A DNA stretch of 64,000 nucleotides from Mycolicibacterium peregrinum (GCF_002102345.1 NZ_LQPP01000005.1:1-64000); one strand, 5' to 3'. Positions 53,029 through 62,236 are shown, counted from the stretch's first letter. Notes: generated from the sequence alone by a model not told the origin. Program-made: numbers and translations.

Positions 53029-53721
53029 GTGAGCGACAGTCAGGCAGTGCCCGTCCCTGACGACGACGTGGACCCTCGGCTCATCCGGTCACGCACCCGG
53101 CTGCTGGATGCTGCGGCAACGCTACTGAGCACCGGTGGGGTGGAAGCGGTCACTATCGATGCCGTCACCAAAGCATCCAAAGTGGCCCGAACCACGCTGT
53201 ACCGCCACTTCCACAGTTCGTCGCATTTACTGGCAGCCACGTTCGAACGCCTACTTCCACAAGTGACCACTCCGGCACCGACCAGCGGACCCCTCCGTGA
53301 GCAGCTGATCGAATTGCTCAGCCGCCAAGCCGCCCTTTTCAACGACGCACCGCTGCATGTCACGACACTCGCGTGGCTCTCATTGGGGCCCACCGGCTCC
53401 AATGCCCAAGCGGAAGACCGCCACACATCCGGGGCGCTACGGACCCGAGTTGTCGATCAATATCGTCAACCATTTGACGCCGTACTCACCAGCCCAAAAG
53501 CTCAAGCCGAACTCAACGACTTCGACCAGGAACTGGCGCTTTGCCAACTCGTCGGACCACTCGCCTTCGCCCGAATGACCGGGCTTCGCACTATCACTCA
53601 CAATGACTGCGCGAACATCGTCGATGACTTTCTCGCCGCCCACCGCAACACCGACAGCGACGCCATAAAATCGAACATCGCCACCAAGAAGACGGGCCGC
53701 CCGGCGCGCTCAGCTCGCTAG
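53029..53721 (+). CDS. TetR-family transcriptional regulator
   Basis: A 230-residue TetR protein; GTG at 53029 (VSDSQAVPVPDDD) is preferred over 53002 because GAGGTGA precedes it with five-base spacing. The helix-turn-helix is VTIDAVTKASKVARTTLYRHFHSSSHLL. It diverges from the thioesterase/KstR-like operon and is the most likely reader of the shared palindromic motif, since its own promoter carries it. The C-terminal ligand domain is normal. No gene follows on this strand for 350 bp. Confidence 0.9.
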   Translation: MSDSQAVPVPDDDVDPRLIRSRTRLLDAAATLLSTGGVEAVTIDAVTKASKVARTTLYRHFHSSSHLLAATFERLLPQVTTPAPTSGPLREQLIELLSRQAALFNDAPLHVTTLAWLSLGPTGSNAQAEDRHTSGALRTRVVDQYRQPFDAVLTSPKAQAELNDFDQELALCQLVGPLAFARMTGLRTITHNDCANIVDDFLAAHRNTDSDAIKSNIATKKTGRPARSAR

Positions 53722-54070
53722 GCACAACGAAATCACAATGTCGAGCCGGCTGGTCTTCGGGCCCTTTTCGCCTCTCGCAAATCGCGTCGGTGATGGCATC
53801 GAAGGACCATTCGTCGCCATCATCGGCGAGGCCGTACGCTGGTTTCCGTTCCACAGCGAGGTGCGGAGACTCGCAGCAGGGTAGTGAGCTACCCGAAGTG
53901 CAGGTCACCCGCGGTTCGGCGTCTCAGACGCTTGAGGGCGCGCAACTGCTTGAACCCGTTTCTCGATTGCTTGACTTGTGGCGAGGAGGATTGACAAAGA
54001 ACAACTTTGACGAGAGCAGGCGAATCGTGGCCTCGGCGGCATGGAGTGGTTACGACATCGCTGTTGCGAG
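53722..54070. other. Convergent intergenic region, 349 bp, no gene seen
   Basis: The stretch lies between two converging genes and contains only short frames without ribosome sites. No clear hairpin or repeat was found. It marks the junction between the lipid/xenobiotic block and the recombination module. Confidence 0.5.
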
Positions 54071-55537
54071 TTAGCTCCGCCTTCGATGCGGCATTGATCT
54101 GCCGCGTTCGGTGACGTAATCGGTCCAGTCGCGGGCGGCGAGTTTGGCCCAGGCGGCTGCGTTCTTGGTGGTGATCGCGAGCAGTTCGGCCAGCACGGGT
54201 GCGGGCATGTCGCTGGCGAGCTGGAAGAGGGCGGCTTTGCGATGTTCGTAGGGTTTCACCCCGACCGCGACGAGCTGGGTGCGGATGTTCTCGGTGGACA
54301 GGTGGGTGCCGGGAAGTCGGCCGGGGAACAGCCAGCCCGTATGGGATGGGGTGTAGCGGCTTTCGCATTGCTGCTCCAGATGCTCGCGGATGAGGTCGTC
54401 GAGTAGGGGAGGCATTTGGATGGGGATGGCGGCGAAGACGACATGCACGGCGTGATCGTCGGAGATCGAGATTTGGCTTGATCGCAGGGCGACGATGCGC
54501 GAAAGAGGTTGGGCGAACAACAATGTGAGCAGTCCCGCGATGCGGGTTTTGCGGCGGATTGTGTCGTCGTGCAGCAGCCGCCCGACGGCGGCCCACCGCT
54601 GGGAATCCGAGACGGTTACCGAGGGAGGTGACCGTGGCGGATCGGTGACCCTCAGTGTGGTGTTGATGCGGGATTGGCGTAGCCAGACGAGGAAGGCGTA
54701 CTCGGCAGTGAGCGGCCTCCGGTGGAGCGCCTGGTAGCGCTCCAGCATCTCCTGTGTCGCTGTCGCCGGAGTGGCGTCGTGGGTGTGCAGAAACGCCATG
54801 AACTGAATCGCCACGCGGACGCGACGACGGCAGGCATCGGTCATCGATCTCGTCAGCCGGTTCTCGTGGGAGGCCTTGCGCATCTGGCGCAGTACATGCC
54901 AATGCGCGAATCGGCGAACGATGGCGGCGTCTTCGGCCGGAAGCTCGGCTACAACGTCCTCGATCCAGGGCAGCATCCGTTCGACGCGGATGTCGATCGG
55001 GCCCAGAACGCCGACCGCGACCAGGAGGCTGCGCAAGTAATCGTGGGCTCGGTCCGAGGGAAGATCGCTGAAGGTGTCGTGGCTGATTTCACGCGTTCCG
55101 CAGGCCATGTCGCGAAGGAGCTGCGGGCCGGTACCGGGCTTCTTTCGCAGCCACCAGAGCACCGTCTGTGGGCGGTCGGCGTTGATCAGTTCGTCGAACA
55201 CGGGCCGTAGTCGGTGATGAATCGTGCCGCTGATCGGGTCGGTGAGCAGCTCGGTGAGGCGCTCGCGTAGGAAGCAGCGGGCGCATCGGTAGAACCCGTA
55301 GGGGTGTTCTTCGCGGCCGCATTCGCTGCAGGTGAAGATCGATGCGACACCGGCGCAGGAGGCGCACACGATGGCATCGTCGAGCTGCCACGCCAGTGGC
55401 CGCACGGTCTCACACCGCGGGCATTTCTCGGGGTGATAGTGCCGTCTGCGACGGCATGCGACACAGATGCGACGCCCGTGCGTCAGTGGGGTTAGCCGGA
55501 TGGTGCTTGCACACTCCCAGCAGGCCCGCTGAGTCAC
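54071..55537 (-). CDS. Zinc-ribbon protein with degenerate tyrosine-recombinase domain, 488 aa
   Basis: The first 90 residues hold six C-x-x-C pairs (Cys6/9, 25/28, 39/42, 58/61, 70/73, 85/88), likely three zinc ribbons. A long helical middle follows, and the last 180 residues look like a tyrosine-recombinase catalytic fold with conserved pieces FAQPLSRIVALRSSQI (Arg I), YEHRKAALFQLA (box II in altered form) and WAKLAARDWTDYV at the end, but without the standard H-x-x-R and GH pair. It is therefore probably an accessory or target-binding partner. It overlaps the HTH gene by four bases and follows the active recombinase in the same operon. Similar actinobacterial proteins are usually filed as integrases. 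Confidence 0.75.
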   Translation of the reverse strand: MTQRACWECASTIRLTPLTHGRRICVACRRRRHYHPEKCPRCETVRPLAWQLDDAIVCASCAGVASIFTCSECGREEHPYGFYRCARCFLRERLTELLTDPISGTIHHRLRPVFDELINADRPQTVLWWLRKKPGTGPQLLRDMACGTREISHDTFSDLPSDRAHDYLRSLLVAVGVLGPIDIRVERMLPWIEDVVAELPAEDAAIVRRFAHWHVLRQMRKASHENRLTRSMTDACRRRVRVAIQFMAFLHTHDATPATATQEMLERYQALHRRPLTAEYAFLVWLRQSRINTTLRVTDPPRSPPSVTVSDSQRWAAVGRLLHDDTIRRKTRIAGLLTLLFAQPLSRIVALRSSQISISDDHAVHVVFAAIPIQMPPLLDDLIREHLEQQCESRYTPSHTGWLFPGRLPGTHLSTENIRTQLVAVGVKPYEHRKAALFQLASDMPAPVLAELLAITTKNAAAWAKLAARDWTDYVTERGRSMPHRRRS

Positions 55538-55866
55538 TGGTTGTCGTGGGGGCGGCGGATGGTGGCGCGGATGGGTCGCAGGTCGCCGATGCCGGGTCCG
55601 CTGTCGTTGACCGCGGGCGCCTCACGGACTTGTTCGGCGACGAGCTCGAGCAGGTCGTTGGGCGTGCACGACAAGATGTCGCAGAGGGCGGCGAGCAGGT
55701 CGAGATTGATGCGCTGCGGGGGCTTGGTCGCGATCCGGTGCACCATCTGTCGGGAGATCTCCACGCCACGCTCGTGCAGCGGTGCGACAAGGTCGGTGGT
55801 GGCGAACATTCCGTTCTGGGCCATCAGCTGACGCAGGTTCCACCGCAGCACGGTCCTAGTGCTCAT
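55534..55866 (-). CDS. XRE-type HTH regulator of the recombinase module, 110 aa
   Basis: A 110-residue Cro/CI-type protein starting at ATG 55866 (MSTRTVLRWNLRQLMAQNGM). The helix-turn-helix is GVEISRQMVHRIATKPPQRINLDLLAALCDILSCTPNDLL, the usual XRE pattern with NLDLLAALCDIL. It overlaps the recombinase gene by 11 bases and the zinc-ribbon gene by four, so all three are made together. Autoregulation at the palindromes in front of the recombinase is likely. Confidence 0.85.
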   Translation of the reverse strand: MSTRTVLRWNLRQLMAQNGMFATTDLVAPLHERGVEISRQMVHRIATKPPQRINLDLLAALCDILSCTPNDLLELVAEQVREAPAVNDSGPGIGDLRPIRATIRRPHDNQ

Positions 55867-56983
55867 CTCCGCCTTCACCTGTCGTCGTGGATGATCCGTA
55901 GACGCGGCGCAGCGCCGCCTGCAGTGTTTTGGTCTTGAAGTCGTCGGACACCGAGGTATAGATCGCGGTGGTCGAGGCATACGAGTGCCCCACCTGTTCG
56001 GTGACGAACCGCTCCGGATAACCGAACTCGATCAGATGGGTGACATAGGAGTGCCGCAGGCAGTGCAAGGTGAGCTCGGCAGGCAGTCCCGCTTGCACCC
56101 GTGCGACGGCGAATCGCCTATCCATGGTCTTGGTCGCCACGCGCCGTCGACGCTCGGTCAGCCAGAGCTCTTGACGGTTCCCGGGGCTGAGGAGTGGGCG
56201 GCCGTGGTCGACCCATTGGCGCAGTCCGTCGATCACCCAGTCGAACTCCGGAACGGCGAGCACGGTGCGACGCCTGGGAGAGCTGCCGCGACGTGATTTG
56301 GCGTAGCGAACGTGGACGGCGCCGAACGTGCCCCAGGCCGGCATCCGCGAGTTCGGACGCAGGTCGGCGAGATCGAGATAGCACAGCTCGCGGCGGCGTA
56401 AACCGAAGGCGTAGGCCGTCTTGATCATCTGTGCGTCGCGCAGCGCCGCGAACGCGCCTTTGTTCCTGGACCGAGCGAGAACATCGACGCGATCATCGAG
56501 GAAATCGAACAATGTTTCCAGTTCGTCGTAGGTGAACGGGCGACGCGCGGGCTTGCCCTCGTAGTCGACCAGATGCGCGGCGGTGTTGTAGTCGTGACAG
56601 ACCTGCGATGGGATCCGTCCGAACCTGTTCTCGCATTGCGCGATCCAACCGTAGCGGCTATCGAGTAGGTAGTCGCAGAACATCCGCAACGACATGTGAT
56701 AGCCGCGAATGGTCGACGGTGCTTTGCGTTCCGGGCCCGACATCAAAGCGGCCGTGAAGTCTTCGACATCGCCGGCAGTCCAGTCCCACGGAGGCGCCCC
56801 GGCGAACTCTGCGAACCGCCGCACCAACGCCAGCCGCGGCTCGATCGTGGCCTCAGCAGCGAGTAGCCGAGACGCCTGTTGACGACCCCACCCAGACAGC
56901 ATCGCTTCGAAGACTGCGCTGGCCTCGTCCAGGTGAACCACGCCCGAGGCAAGAACCAAGTGCGCCGACCCCGGAACGCTCAC
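55856..56983 (-). CDS. Tyrosine recombinase (phage integrase family)
   Basis: A 375-residue recombinase starting at GTG 56983 (VSVPGSAHLVLASG), chosen because GGAGG lies seven bases upstream; a start at 57007 would bury that site. The SAM-like core-binding domain covers about 30-120 and the catalytic domain 150-365, with Arg in GLRRREL (196/197), H-x-x-R in HCLRHS (307/310), His in GHSYASTT (333) and the nucleophile Tyr in AIYTSV (342). The full catalytic set suggests an active enzyme. It heads a three-gene operon with an XRE protein and a zinc-ribbon partner, and may move this module on its own. Confidence 0.92.
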   Translation of the reverse strand: MSVPGSAHLVLASGVVHLDEASAVFEAMLSGWGRQQASRLLAAEATIEPRLALVRRFAEFAGAPPWDWTAGDVEDFTAALMSGPERKAPSTIRGYHMSLRMFCDYLLDSRYGWIAQCENRFGRIPSQVCHDYNTAAHLVDYEGKPARRPFTYDELETLFDFLDDRVDVLARSRNKGAFAALRDAQMIKTAYAFGLRRRELCYLDLADLRPNSRMPAWGTFGAVHVRYAKSRRGSSPRRRTVLAVPEFDWVIDGLRQWVDHGRPLLSPGNRQELWLTERRRRVATKTMDRRFAVARVQAGLPAELTLHCLRHSYVTHLIEFGYPERFVTEQVGHSYASTTAIYTSVSDDFKTKTLQAALRRVYGSSTTTGEGGDEH

Positions 56984-57004
56984 AAGAGAACCTCCATCTA
57001 TCGT

Positions 57005-57028
57005 CAACTTAGAGTTGTCAATGACAAC
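57005..57028. promoter_or_regulatory. Overlapping palindromes in front of the recombinase operon
   Basis: CAACT-TAG-AGTTG (57005-57017) overlaps GTTGTCA-A-TGACAAC (57014-57028), both perfect inverted repeats. They lie just before the Shine-Dalgarno of the recombinase, the position of an XRE autoregulatory operator. Confidence 0.7.
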
Positions 57029-57459
57029 CGCAAGTTACCACACCTGCGAGCGAAATCCGTCTACCAGGAGGAACACGAAAGTGGTTCAATGAAGCGCATC
57101 CGGCGCTGGTCCCATGCGCCAGATATACGCGTCAACTTCAGGTTGATTCGCGACCTTCGGGCCCAGAGTGCAAGAGGTGTGTGGATCTGAACGGTGAGCA
57201 GCGAGGTTGGAGTGGGTGGCGGTGAATGCGGCGCTGGTGCAGATGGCTAGACGAGCCAACGGGAATCCGGCGGGCTACGCAGCAGCAAGTATCGACGGGA
57301 TGCCGGAACTGCGATGCTTACTGGGCGGCGCGCGAGAACAGCTCGCCCCGCAAGAAAACGGACCTGCGAGTGCTAGGTGAGCCCGAGGTGTCGGACACCC
57401 GGCGAGCCGACTCGCGGCGCACGCTCATAGCAGCGCTCCGGCGGCCTATCGTAGGAGAC
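57029..57459. other. Intergenic region, 431 bp, no gene supported
   Basis: Short frames occur on both strands but none with a good ribosome site and protein-like codon use. This may be the target-site side of the recombinase module; no duplicated core could be identified by eye. Confidence 0.45.
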
Positions 57460-57633
57460 ATGGCGTCACCTCCCCCCAACGAGTCCCGACCGGTCGCCAT
57501 GCAAACTGCGGCGATTGACGAACGTGTGCTTGACGCCAAGTACGCCCAGTTGGCCACTGCGTTCAACGCAGAGGTCATCAACGCCGAAAGGCGTGCTGCA
57601 CGCGACACGTACATCGGCCGCCGCGAACGCTAG
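57460..57633 (+). CDS. Small protein, 57 aa, unknown
   Basis: A 57-residue protein starting at ATG 57460 (MASPPPNESRPVAMQTAAID), with AGGAG three bases upstream. It is helical and charged at the end (AERRAARDTYIGRRER). No family is recognised. A long, two-part hairpin follows directly (57645-57702), which supports a real transcript end here. Confidence 0.5.
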   Translation: MASPPPNESRPVAMQTAAIDERVLDAKYAQLATAFNAEVINAERRAARDTYIGRRER

Positions 57634-57644
57634 GCTTCGCCCTT

Positions 57645-57702
57645 GCCCAGTTAGGAGTTAGTGCCGCCGGTGCCGTGAGCTTCGGTGGCACTCGGACTGG
57701 GC
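57645..57702. terminator. Two-tier hairpin, terminator or structured RNA
   Basis: Outer arms GCCCAGT (57645-57651) and ACTGGGC (57696-57702) enclose an inner stem AGTGCCGCC (57660-57668) with GGTGGCACT (57684-57692). The structure lies 12 bp past the 57-aa gene. Confidence 0.6.
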
Positions 57703-57797
57703 TAACCGCATCTCTTCGACGCCACCTCGCCCCAGCTGCTCGGCGAATGTGACTGTGGTGGTGGACTATTCCAGCATGGTTCTCCTACGTTGGCCCC

Positions 57798-58670
57798 ATG
57801 ACTGCAAGCGAGAAGATTCGGGCGCGCTACCGAGCAGTAGAGGCTCAACGCAGAGCGAACGAAAAGAGGGCCCGCAACAACCGGGCCAATGTAGATGACG
57901 CCGCGTCGATTCGTGTGCTCCTGCAGAGGTTGGCCGCCGTCGATACCTGGGAGAGCACGAGGCTCGACCAAGTTGTGGAGAACATTCGGGAGGACGCAGC
58001 GAGGAGGCGGGTGAGTCATCTCGTCAATTTGCAAACCGTCATCGGCCAAATGAGGGATCGTGGTCAGACGATCGCATCAATCGCCGGTATTGCAGAAGTT
58101 GAAGTCCGCGTCCTCCAGGGCGTGCTACGCAGAGCGCGTGCGAGCGAAACTGGAGACCAGTGTTCAACGAGATCCCGTACTGGGCGTTCTATCCGGGTGG
58201 TGAACGGTGGGGAGTCCAGCAGCCTCGTGTCAGCGTACGCTGATCGCCTGTCGCTCACAGCGACCGACAACTCAAAGTTCGATCCAAATCGATGCGTCAG
58301 ATGCGCCGCCGTGATGCTGGATCCTGAAGTGGCTCCTCGACGCGGACGTCCCCGCCGCTATTGTTCTGACACTTGCCGCAGGGATGCCTCAGCCGCGCGC
58401 ACAGCCGCACAGCGGTACGGGCAACCCATCCGCGTTGTAGAGGTCCCTCGCGCTGGCGCTGGCAGGGCAGAACCGCGCAAAAATGCCGAGATGCCTGCGC
58501 CGGAAATCCGTTCCGCCTGCGATGCAGTCGAACTGGCTCTTCACAACGCCGACGCGATGAGGATTCTGTTATCCAGTGTTGCTAAACGCGCTCGACGGAA
58601 AGAACTCGACCGCGCCACCTTCGAAGCCGCCCGAGACCTCGCGAAAGCCGTGCACCCGTATCGCGACTAA
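57798..58670 (+). CDS. Zinc-finger and helix protein, 290 aa, unknown
   Basis: A 290-residue protein. The N-terminal 110 residues are helical and basic, with a possible HTH (LQTVIGQMRDRGQTIASIAG then IAEVEVRVLQGVLRRARA). A zinc-finger-like part follows at about 170-200: CVRCAAVML, then RRYCSDTCRRDASAART, giving a C-x-x-C ... C-x-x-x-C site beside an Arg/Gly/Pro-rich patch, which resembles actinobacterial DNA-binding knuckles. The C-terminus is helical. I know no name for it. It may regulate the neighbouring operon or the island. Confidence 0.6.
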   Translation: MTASEKIRARYRAVEAQRRANEKRARNNRANVDDAASIRVLLQRLAAVDTWESTRLDQVVENIREDAARRRVSHLVNLQTVIGQMRDRGQTIASIAGIAEVEVRVLQGVLRRARASETGDQCSTRSRTGRSIRVVNGGESSSLVSAYADRLSLTATDNSKFDPNRCVRCAAVMLDPEVAPRRGRPRRYCSDTCRRDASAARTAAQRYGQPIRVVEVPRAGAGRAEPRKNAEMPAPEIRSACDAVELALHNADAMRILLSSVAKRARRKELDRATFEAARDLAKAVHPYRD

Positions 58671-59067
58671 AGCGTTAGAAGGCAATCCACAACACCGTGG
58701 CGGAGTATGCCTGTGGGCGCGAGCCCGAGCTTGTCTCGTACACCGGTCGGAGGCTGACACACGCGCGTGTCGAACATTCCGCTTACGGGAGACCTCGCTG
58801 ACCGCGGTGATGTCTGCACTGAGGCTGGCTCCACCATCGCTCACGGCAATGAGGATGCAGGACACCCGAGCCCCCTCGCCCCTAAGTCGGACGAGAATCG
58901 GCCCACCGAGCGGGCAGGCTCGAAAATCGGTCATTTCGACGCTGCGCCGCGGACTCTGTCTTATTTGCCTGAAATCGCAGCTGAGGCCTCTGAAGTGGGA
59001 ATTGGTTCGAATCGAAAGTGTGCTCAATTATGGCCGACTGTCGCTGCGAGGCGGTACTTTAGGCATC
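58671..59067. other. Intergenic region, 397 bp, promoter of the T7SS-like operon
   Basis: A long frame reads through this stretch on the plus strand, but the first credible start is ATG 59068. No other gene is supported. The interval probably holds the promoter of the four-gene operon that follows. Confidence 0.5.
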
Positions 59068-59370
59068 ATGAACCGCCTTGATCTGCAACCGGGAATCGCC
59101 CAGCTGGGGATCACCGCTGCACACGGGGCCGGCGAGGACGCCGCCGCGTTCGAAGCGGCGGGCCCGGTTGTCACCGGGACGCTGTCCATCATTGACGCGG
59201 CTGCTGGCGTCGCAGACTTCACCGCAGTCGCCGCCCAGAGCAGCCGCGCGAGCGCGCTCCTCGCGCATACCGAAACATTGAGCTCCGCTGCGACTGCAGC
59301 AGTCAATTCCCTTGTCGCCATTGATGAGTCCAACGCTGACGAACTGCGAGCCGTAGCTGGTCGACCATGA
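59068..59370 (+). CDS. EspC-like (DUF2580-type) small protein, 100 aa
   Basis: A 100-residue helical, Ala-rich protein starting at ATG 59068 (MNRLDLQPGIAQLGITAAHG). It follows the EspC/DUF2580 style of short type VII partners: L-x-x-P start, two long helices rich in Ala/Val, a central aromatic, and a C-terminal Asp/Glu segment. It overlaps the next gene by four bases. As the first gene of the operon it probably forms the secreted or chaperone partner of the large Pro-rich protein. The evidence is composition and position, not a clear signature. Confidence 0.6.
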   Translation: MNRLDLQPGIAQLGITAAHGAGEDAAAFEAAGPVVTGTLSIIDAAAGVADFTAVAAQSSRASALLAHTETLSSAATAAVNSLVAIDESNADELRAVAGRP

Positions 59371-59888
59371 GTAGGGCGGGATTCGTCCTTGGAATACTCG
59401 CCACCGCGGTGGGTATCGCGGGACTAGTTGCTGGTCTTACCGCTCTCATGCGTGAGCACTCCGCACCTCCACCGCCGCCTGTGGCATCAGAAACGTCGGC
59501 AGCGATATCCCAACAGAATCAGGGTGCAGCCGCCACGGAGGCGTGTGCTGGTCTCCAGAATTTCAAGGGCGGTGTCGGGATTGCTCGCGGCGCCTTCATC
59601 GATCGAGTTGACCGGGCGAATGATTGGGAGTCGTCTGAAAGCCTTGGTGTGCAGGGGTATTACTTCAGTGCGGTCGGCGCAGAGTTGGACTATCTGGATA
59701 CACGCGTAAGTCCAGAGTTGCCATCGGCGATCGTCGATGCATTCGGCGAGTTGCGACGAACACTCTTCGCTGTGGTCGACTCAGACTTGCGTCGTGAGCC
59801 CGCATCGATATCTAACGGAATGGTTGACGCGTACTCGCGCGCCCTGGTCGCGGCTGAATCTGCTTGCAAAGCAGCGGGAGCCGGCTGA
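59367..59888 (+). CDS. Membrane-anchored protein of the T7SS-like operon, 173 aa
   Basis: A 173-residue protein with one N-terminal helix (FVLGILATAVGIAGLVAGLT), a Pro-rich stalk (APPPPPVASETS) and a helical domain facing outward, with a Cys pair (EACAGLQNF and ESACKAAG) that could be disulfide bonded. The start overlaps the EspC-like stop by four bases and its own stop TGA shares an A with the ATG of the next gene. No family is recognised. It may display or receive the large Pro-rich protein. Confidence 0.7.
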   Translation: MSRAGFVLGILATAVGIAGLVAGLTALMREHSAPPPPPVASETSAAISQQNQGAAATEACAGLQNFKGGVGIARGAFIDRVDRANDWESSESLGVQGYYFSAVGAELDYLDTRVSPELPSAIVDAFGELRRTLFAVVDSDLRREPASISNGMVDAYSRALVAAESACKAAGAG

Positions 59889-62236
59889 TGGGTGCAGCAC
59901 CCCCCGATCGTCAGTACTCCCGTTTCATCGTGACTCCAGATGTGTGGCCGACCACTCGTGAAGCATGCGAAGGCAAGGCCGCTGTCCAGCGTCGGGTGGC
60001 GGCAGTAACAGCTTCGGCAGCAGATGCTCACCGGGTCGCGATGCACGGATTACAGGCCATGGACGTGGCGCAATCAAGAGGGTTCGAGGCAATGCATCAG
60101 GCGTACTGGCGCTTCCAGGTCGAGGCTGACGACAAGGCGGAGGCTGACAGCGCCGCAGCTGACTTGATAGAAGGTGTTGCCGCGATTCAACACAGCGCCG
60201 AGCTGAGAATCGACTCGATCGATGCCGAGGCTCATCACCAAATATCCCTCGTGCCCAGCAGAAGCCCAATCGCTATCGGCATCATTGCAAGCGCGGCCGC
60301 ATTGGCGCGCAGGACAGCCGTCGCTGCGGCCGAAGAAATTCAGGCGCTGACAGTGCGATTCGGACAGAGAATTGGATCACCACCGGAGAGCCCGCCCGGC
60401 GGCGAACCGGTGCATTCCAGCGATGCTGATCGGTCTACCGAGAGAAGATCTGACGAGTCGCCCCAGCGGCCCGCCGATAAGGCCGCGGAGAGCGGTGTAA
60501 CGGAGCGTCGTGAGTCCGCTCCACGATTGCGAGACGCTGAGTCTTCCTCTGCCAACACGATCCCAAGGGTGAGCGCTGGGCAGGCGCTCCTTCCGCCCTC
60601 GAGCTCGCGCTCTCCCTCGATGCCGAACACAGGCGCTCCTGGCTCTACGGTGGGAGGCATCGGTAACAGCGGAGTAGGCCTCGGAAGCTCGCCATCGCTG
60701 TCGACTCCTAGCTCAGCGAGCGGGCTTGGCAGTTCGGTTTCGGGGTCGTATGGCATGAGTGCCGGAGGAATGGCGTCTCCAGGATCGGCGAGTCCGCCAA
60801 CATCGACGTCGACATCTCCGCCGGCCACACTTTCGCGATCCTTGCCTGTCACACCACCAGCGCCTCTGGCATTCGGGGCTGGTGCGTCACCCACCGCGGC
60901 TAGCCCTGCCTCGGTCGCCGCATCGGCGGTCCCGCAGCCTCTAGCTTCGAGTGGCGCTACTCATGCACCAGTTGTGGCAGCTTCAGGTGCTGTGCCGCCG
61001 TCAGCATTGGGGTCGCTGACGGCGCCGAATGGTCCTTACCCGCCGGTCGCAGCAGCGGCATTGCTACCTCCGGGGCCAATGGGCCCGCCGTCGCAAGTCG
61101 CGGCCACGGTGACACCGACGGCCGGCGCCGGCTTGCCGGTTGGCAGCCCTACTGGTGCGATGGCGCCCGCTACCGCGTCGGTCGCGACGGCGGCAATGAC
61201 GACTCCGGTAGCGACGTTGCCTTCACGCGTAGCTGCCGCGGCGGCCCGCGATCTTGAGCGGCGACGTAACGAGTCCAACGACCTACAGTTCGTCAAGCAA
61301 TTGGCGTGGGACCTGCTTTACGCCACAGAGTCCGATCGCTCCTTCGCGTTGTGGGCGGTTGGCTTGATGTACTCGGCCACCGGTGAACGGCAGGTGATAG
61401 CGCTGACCCACCACGGAGCTGGGTATGTACCCGCCGGGATCGCTGTACCCGACGGAGTGCAGATGCTCTGGTCTGACCCCGCTGCGGGCGAGGGATTTCG
61501 TCAGCGATGGACTGGCAACCTTGATCCGGCTGCGACGCTGGTGGCCTACGCAGAGCTGAAAGCCGCAGAGCCGGCTGTCTGGCGCCTAGCTGCTGCGGCC
61601 ACCACCTGGTCCGTGGTCGCGGCGCTAATGAGCGCCGCGCAACGCTGGGGTACCGAGTGGGCCACCTGCTCCGCGATGAACATGCCAGCCTCGGTCAGGA
61701 AACGAGCCTTCGGTTCTGGCGCGAACCCTGTACACCGACTGGTGCGAGAGTTTCCAGAGCTGTCCGAGCGAGTAGCGCAACTCCGTCCCCGAGGCCTCGA
61801 CCGCCGCGCCGCGAGATTGATCACCGATGCGCTTGTCACCGACGCCCGCCTCGCGATCGTGAACTCAATCGGTCCCCGGATACCGTCCAACTTCGAAATG
61901 GTGTGGCCGACCGCAGCGGACGGCAGGGTCGACGCGTCGGAACGTGCACGATTCGCCGAAGCGGTTCAGCAGCAGTGGTTCAGCATTGCAATGGTTCAGC
62001 CAGGCTGGGATGAGGAGCGCTCTGAAAGCACTGCTGCAGAATACAGGGCGCAATGGCTCATTTGCCGGATGCTTGAGGTGGTCTTGGGATGGATCGCTGA
62101 CGACAGCACCGGTGCAACGCCTGCGAGACTGCCGCTAGATGACATCGTTTACGCCGCGGCTCACGCTTATCTCGATAGTCGCGGAAGTAGTTGGATAACT
62201 GATCTTTTCGCTTCCGCAGAAGGGCGAGCTAGGTGA
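59888..62236 (+). CDS. Large Pro/Ser/Ala-rich T7SS-associated protein, 782 aa
   Basis: A 782-residue protein starting at ATG 59888 (MGAAPPDRQYSRFIVTPDVW), which overlaps the previous stop by one base. Residues 1-150 form a helical domain with REACEGKAAVQRRVAAVTAS; 160-430 is a low-complexity Pro/Ser/Gly/Ala linker with runs such as SSPSLSTPSSASGLGSS; 450-782 is a globular domain with LTHHGAGYVPAGIAVPDG and many Trp. This order (helical head, disordered linker, folded tail) is typical of mycobacterial ESX substrates or adaptors, but I recognise no named family. It has no signal peptide. The following gene starts four bases inside its stop. Confidence 0.72.
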   Translation: MGAAPPDRQYSRFIVTPDVWPTTREACEGKAAVQRRVAAVTASAADAHRVAMHGLQAMDVAQSRGFEAMHQAYWRFQVEADDKAEADSAAADLIEGVAAIQHSAELRIDSIDAEAHHQISLVPSRSPIAIGIIASAAALARRTAVAAAEEIQALTVRFGQRIGSPPESPPGGEPVHSSDADRSTERRSDESPQRPADKAAESGVTERRESAPRLRDAESSSANTIPRVSAGQALLPPSSSRSPSMPNTGAPGSTVGGIGNSGVGLGSSPSLSTPSSASGLGSSVSGSYGMSAGGMASPGSASPPTSTSTSPPATLSRSLPVTPPAPLAFGAGASPTAASPASVAASAVPQPLASSGATHAPVVAASGAVPPSALGSLTAPNGPYPPVAAAALLPPGPMGPPSQVAATVTPTAGAGLPVGSPTGAMAPATASVATAAMTTPVATLPSRVAAAAARDLERRRNESNDLQFVKQLAWDLLYATESDRSFALWAVGLMYSATGERQVIALTHHGAGYVPAGIAVPDGVQMLWSDPAAGEGFRQRWTGNLDPAATLVAYAELKAAEPAVWRLAAAATTWSVVAALMSAAQRWGTEWATCSAMNMPASVRKRAFGSGANPVHRLVREFPELSERVAQLRPRGLDRRAARLITDALVTDARLAIVNSIGPRIPSNFEMVWPTAADGRVDASERARFAEAVQQQWFSIAMVQPGWDEERSESTAAEYRAQWLICRMLEVVLGWIADDSTGATPARLPLDDIVYAAAHAYLDSRGSSWITDLFASAEGRAR

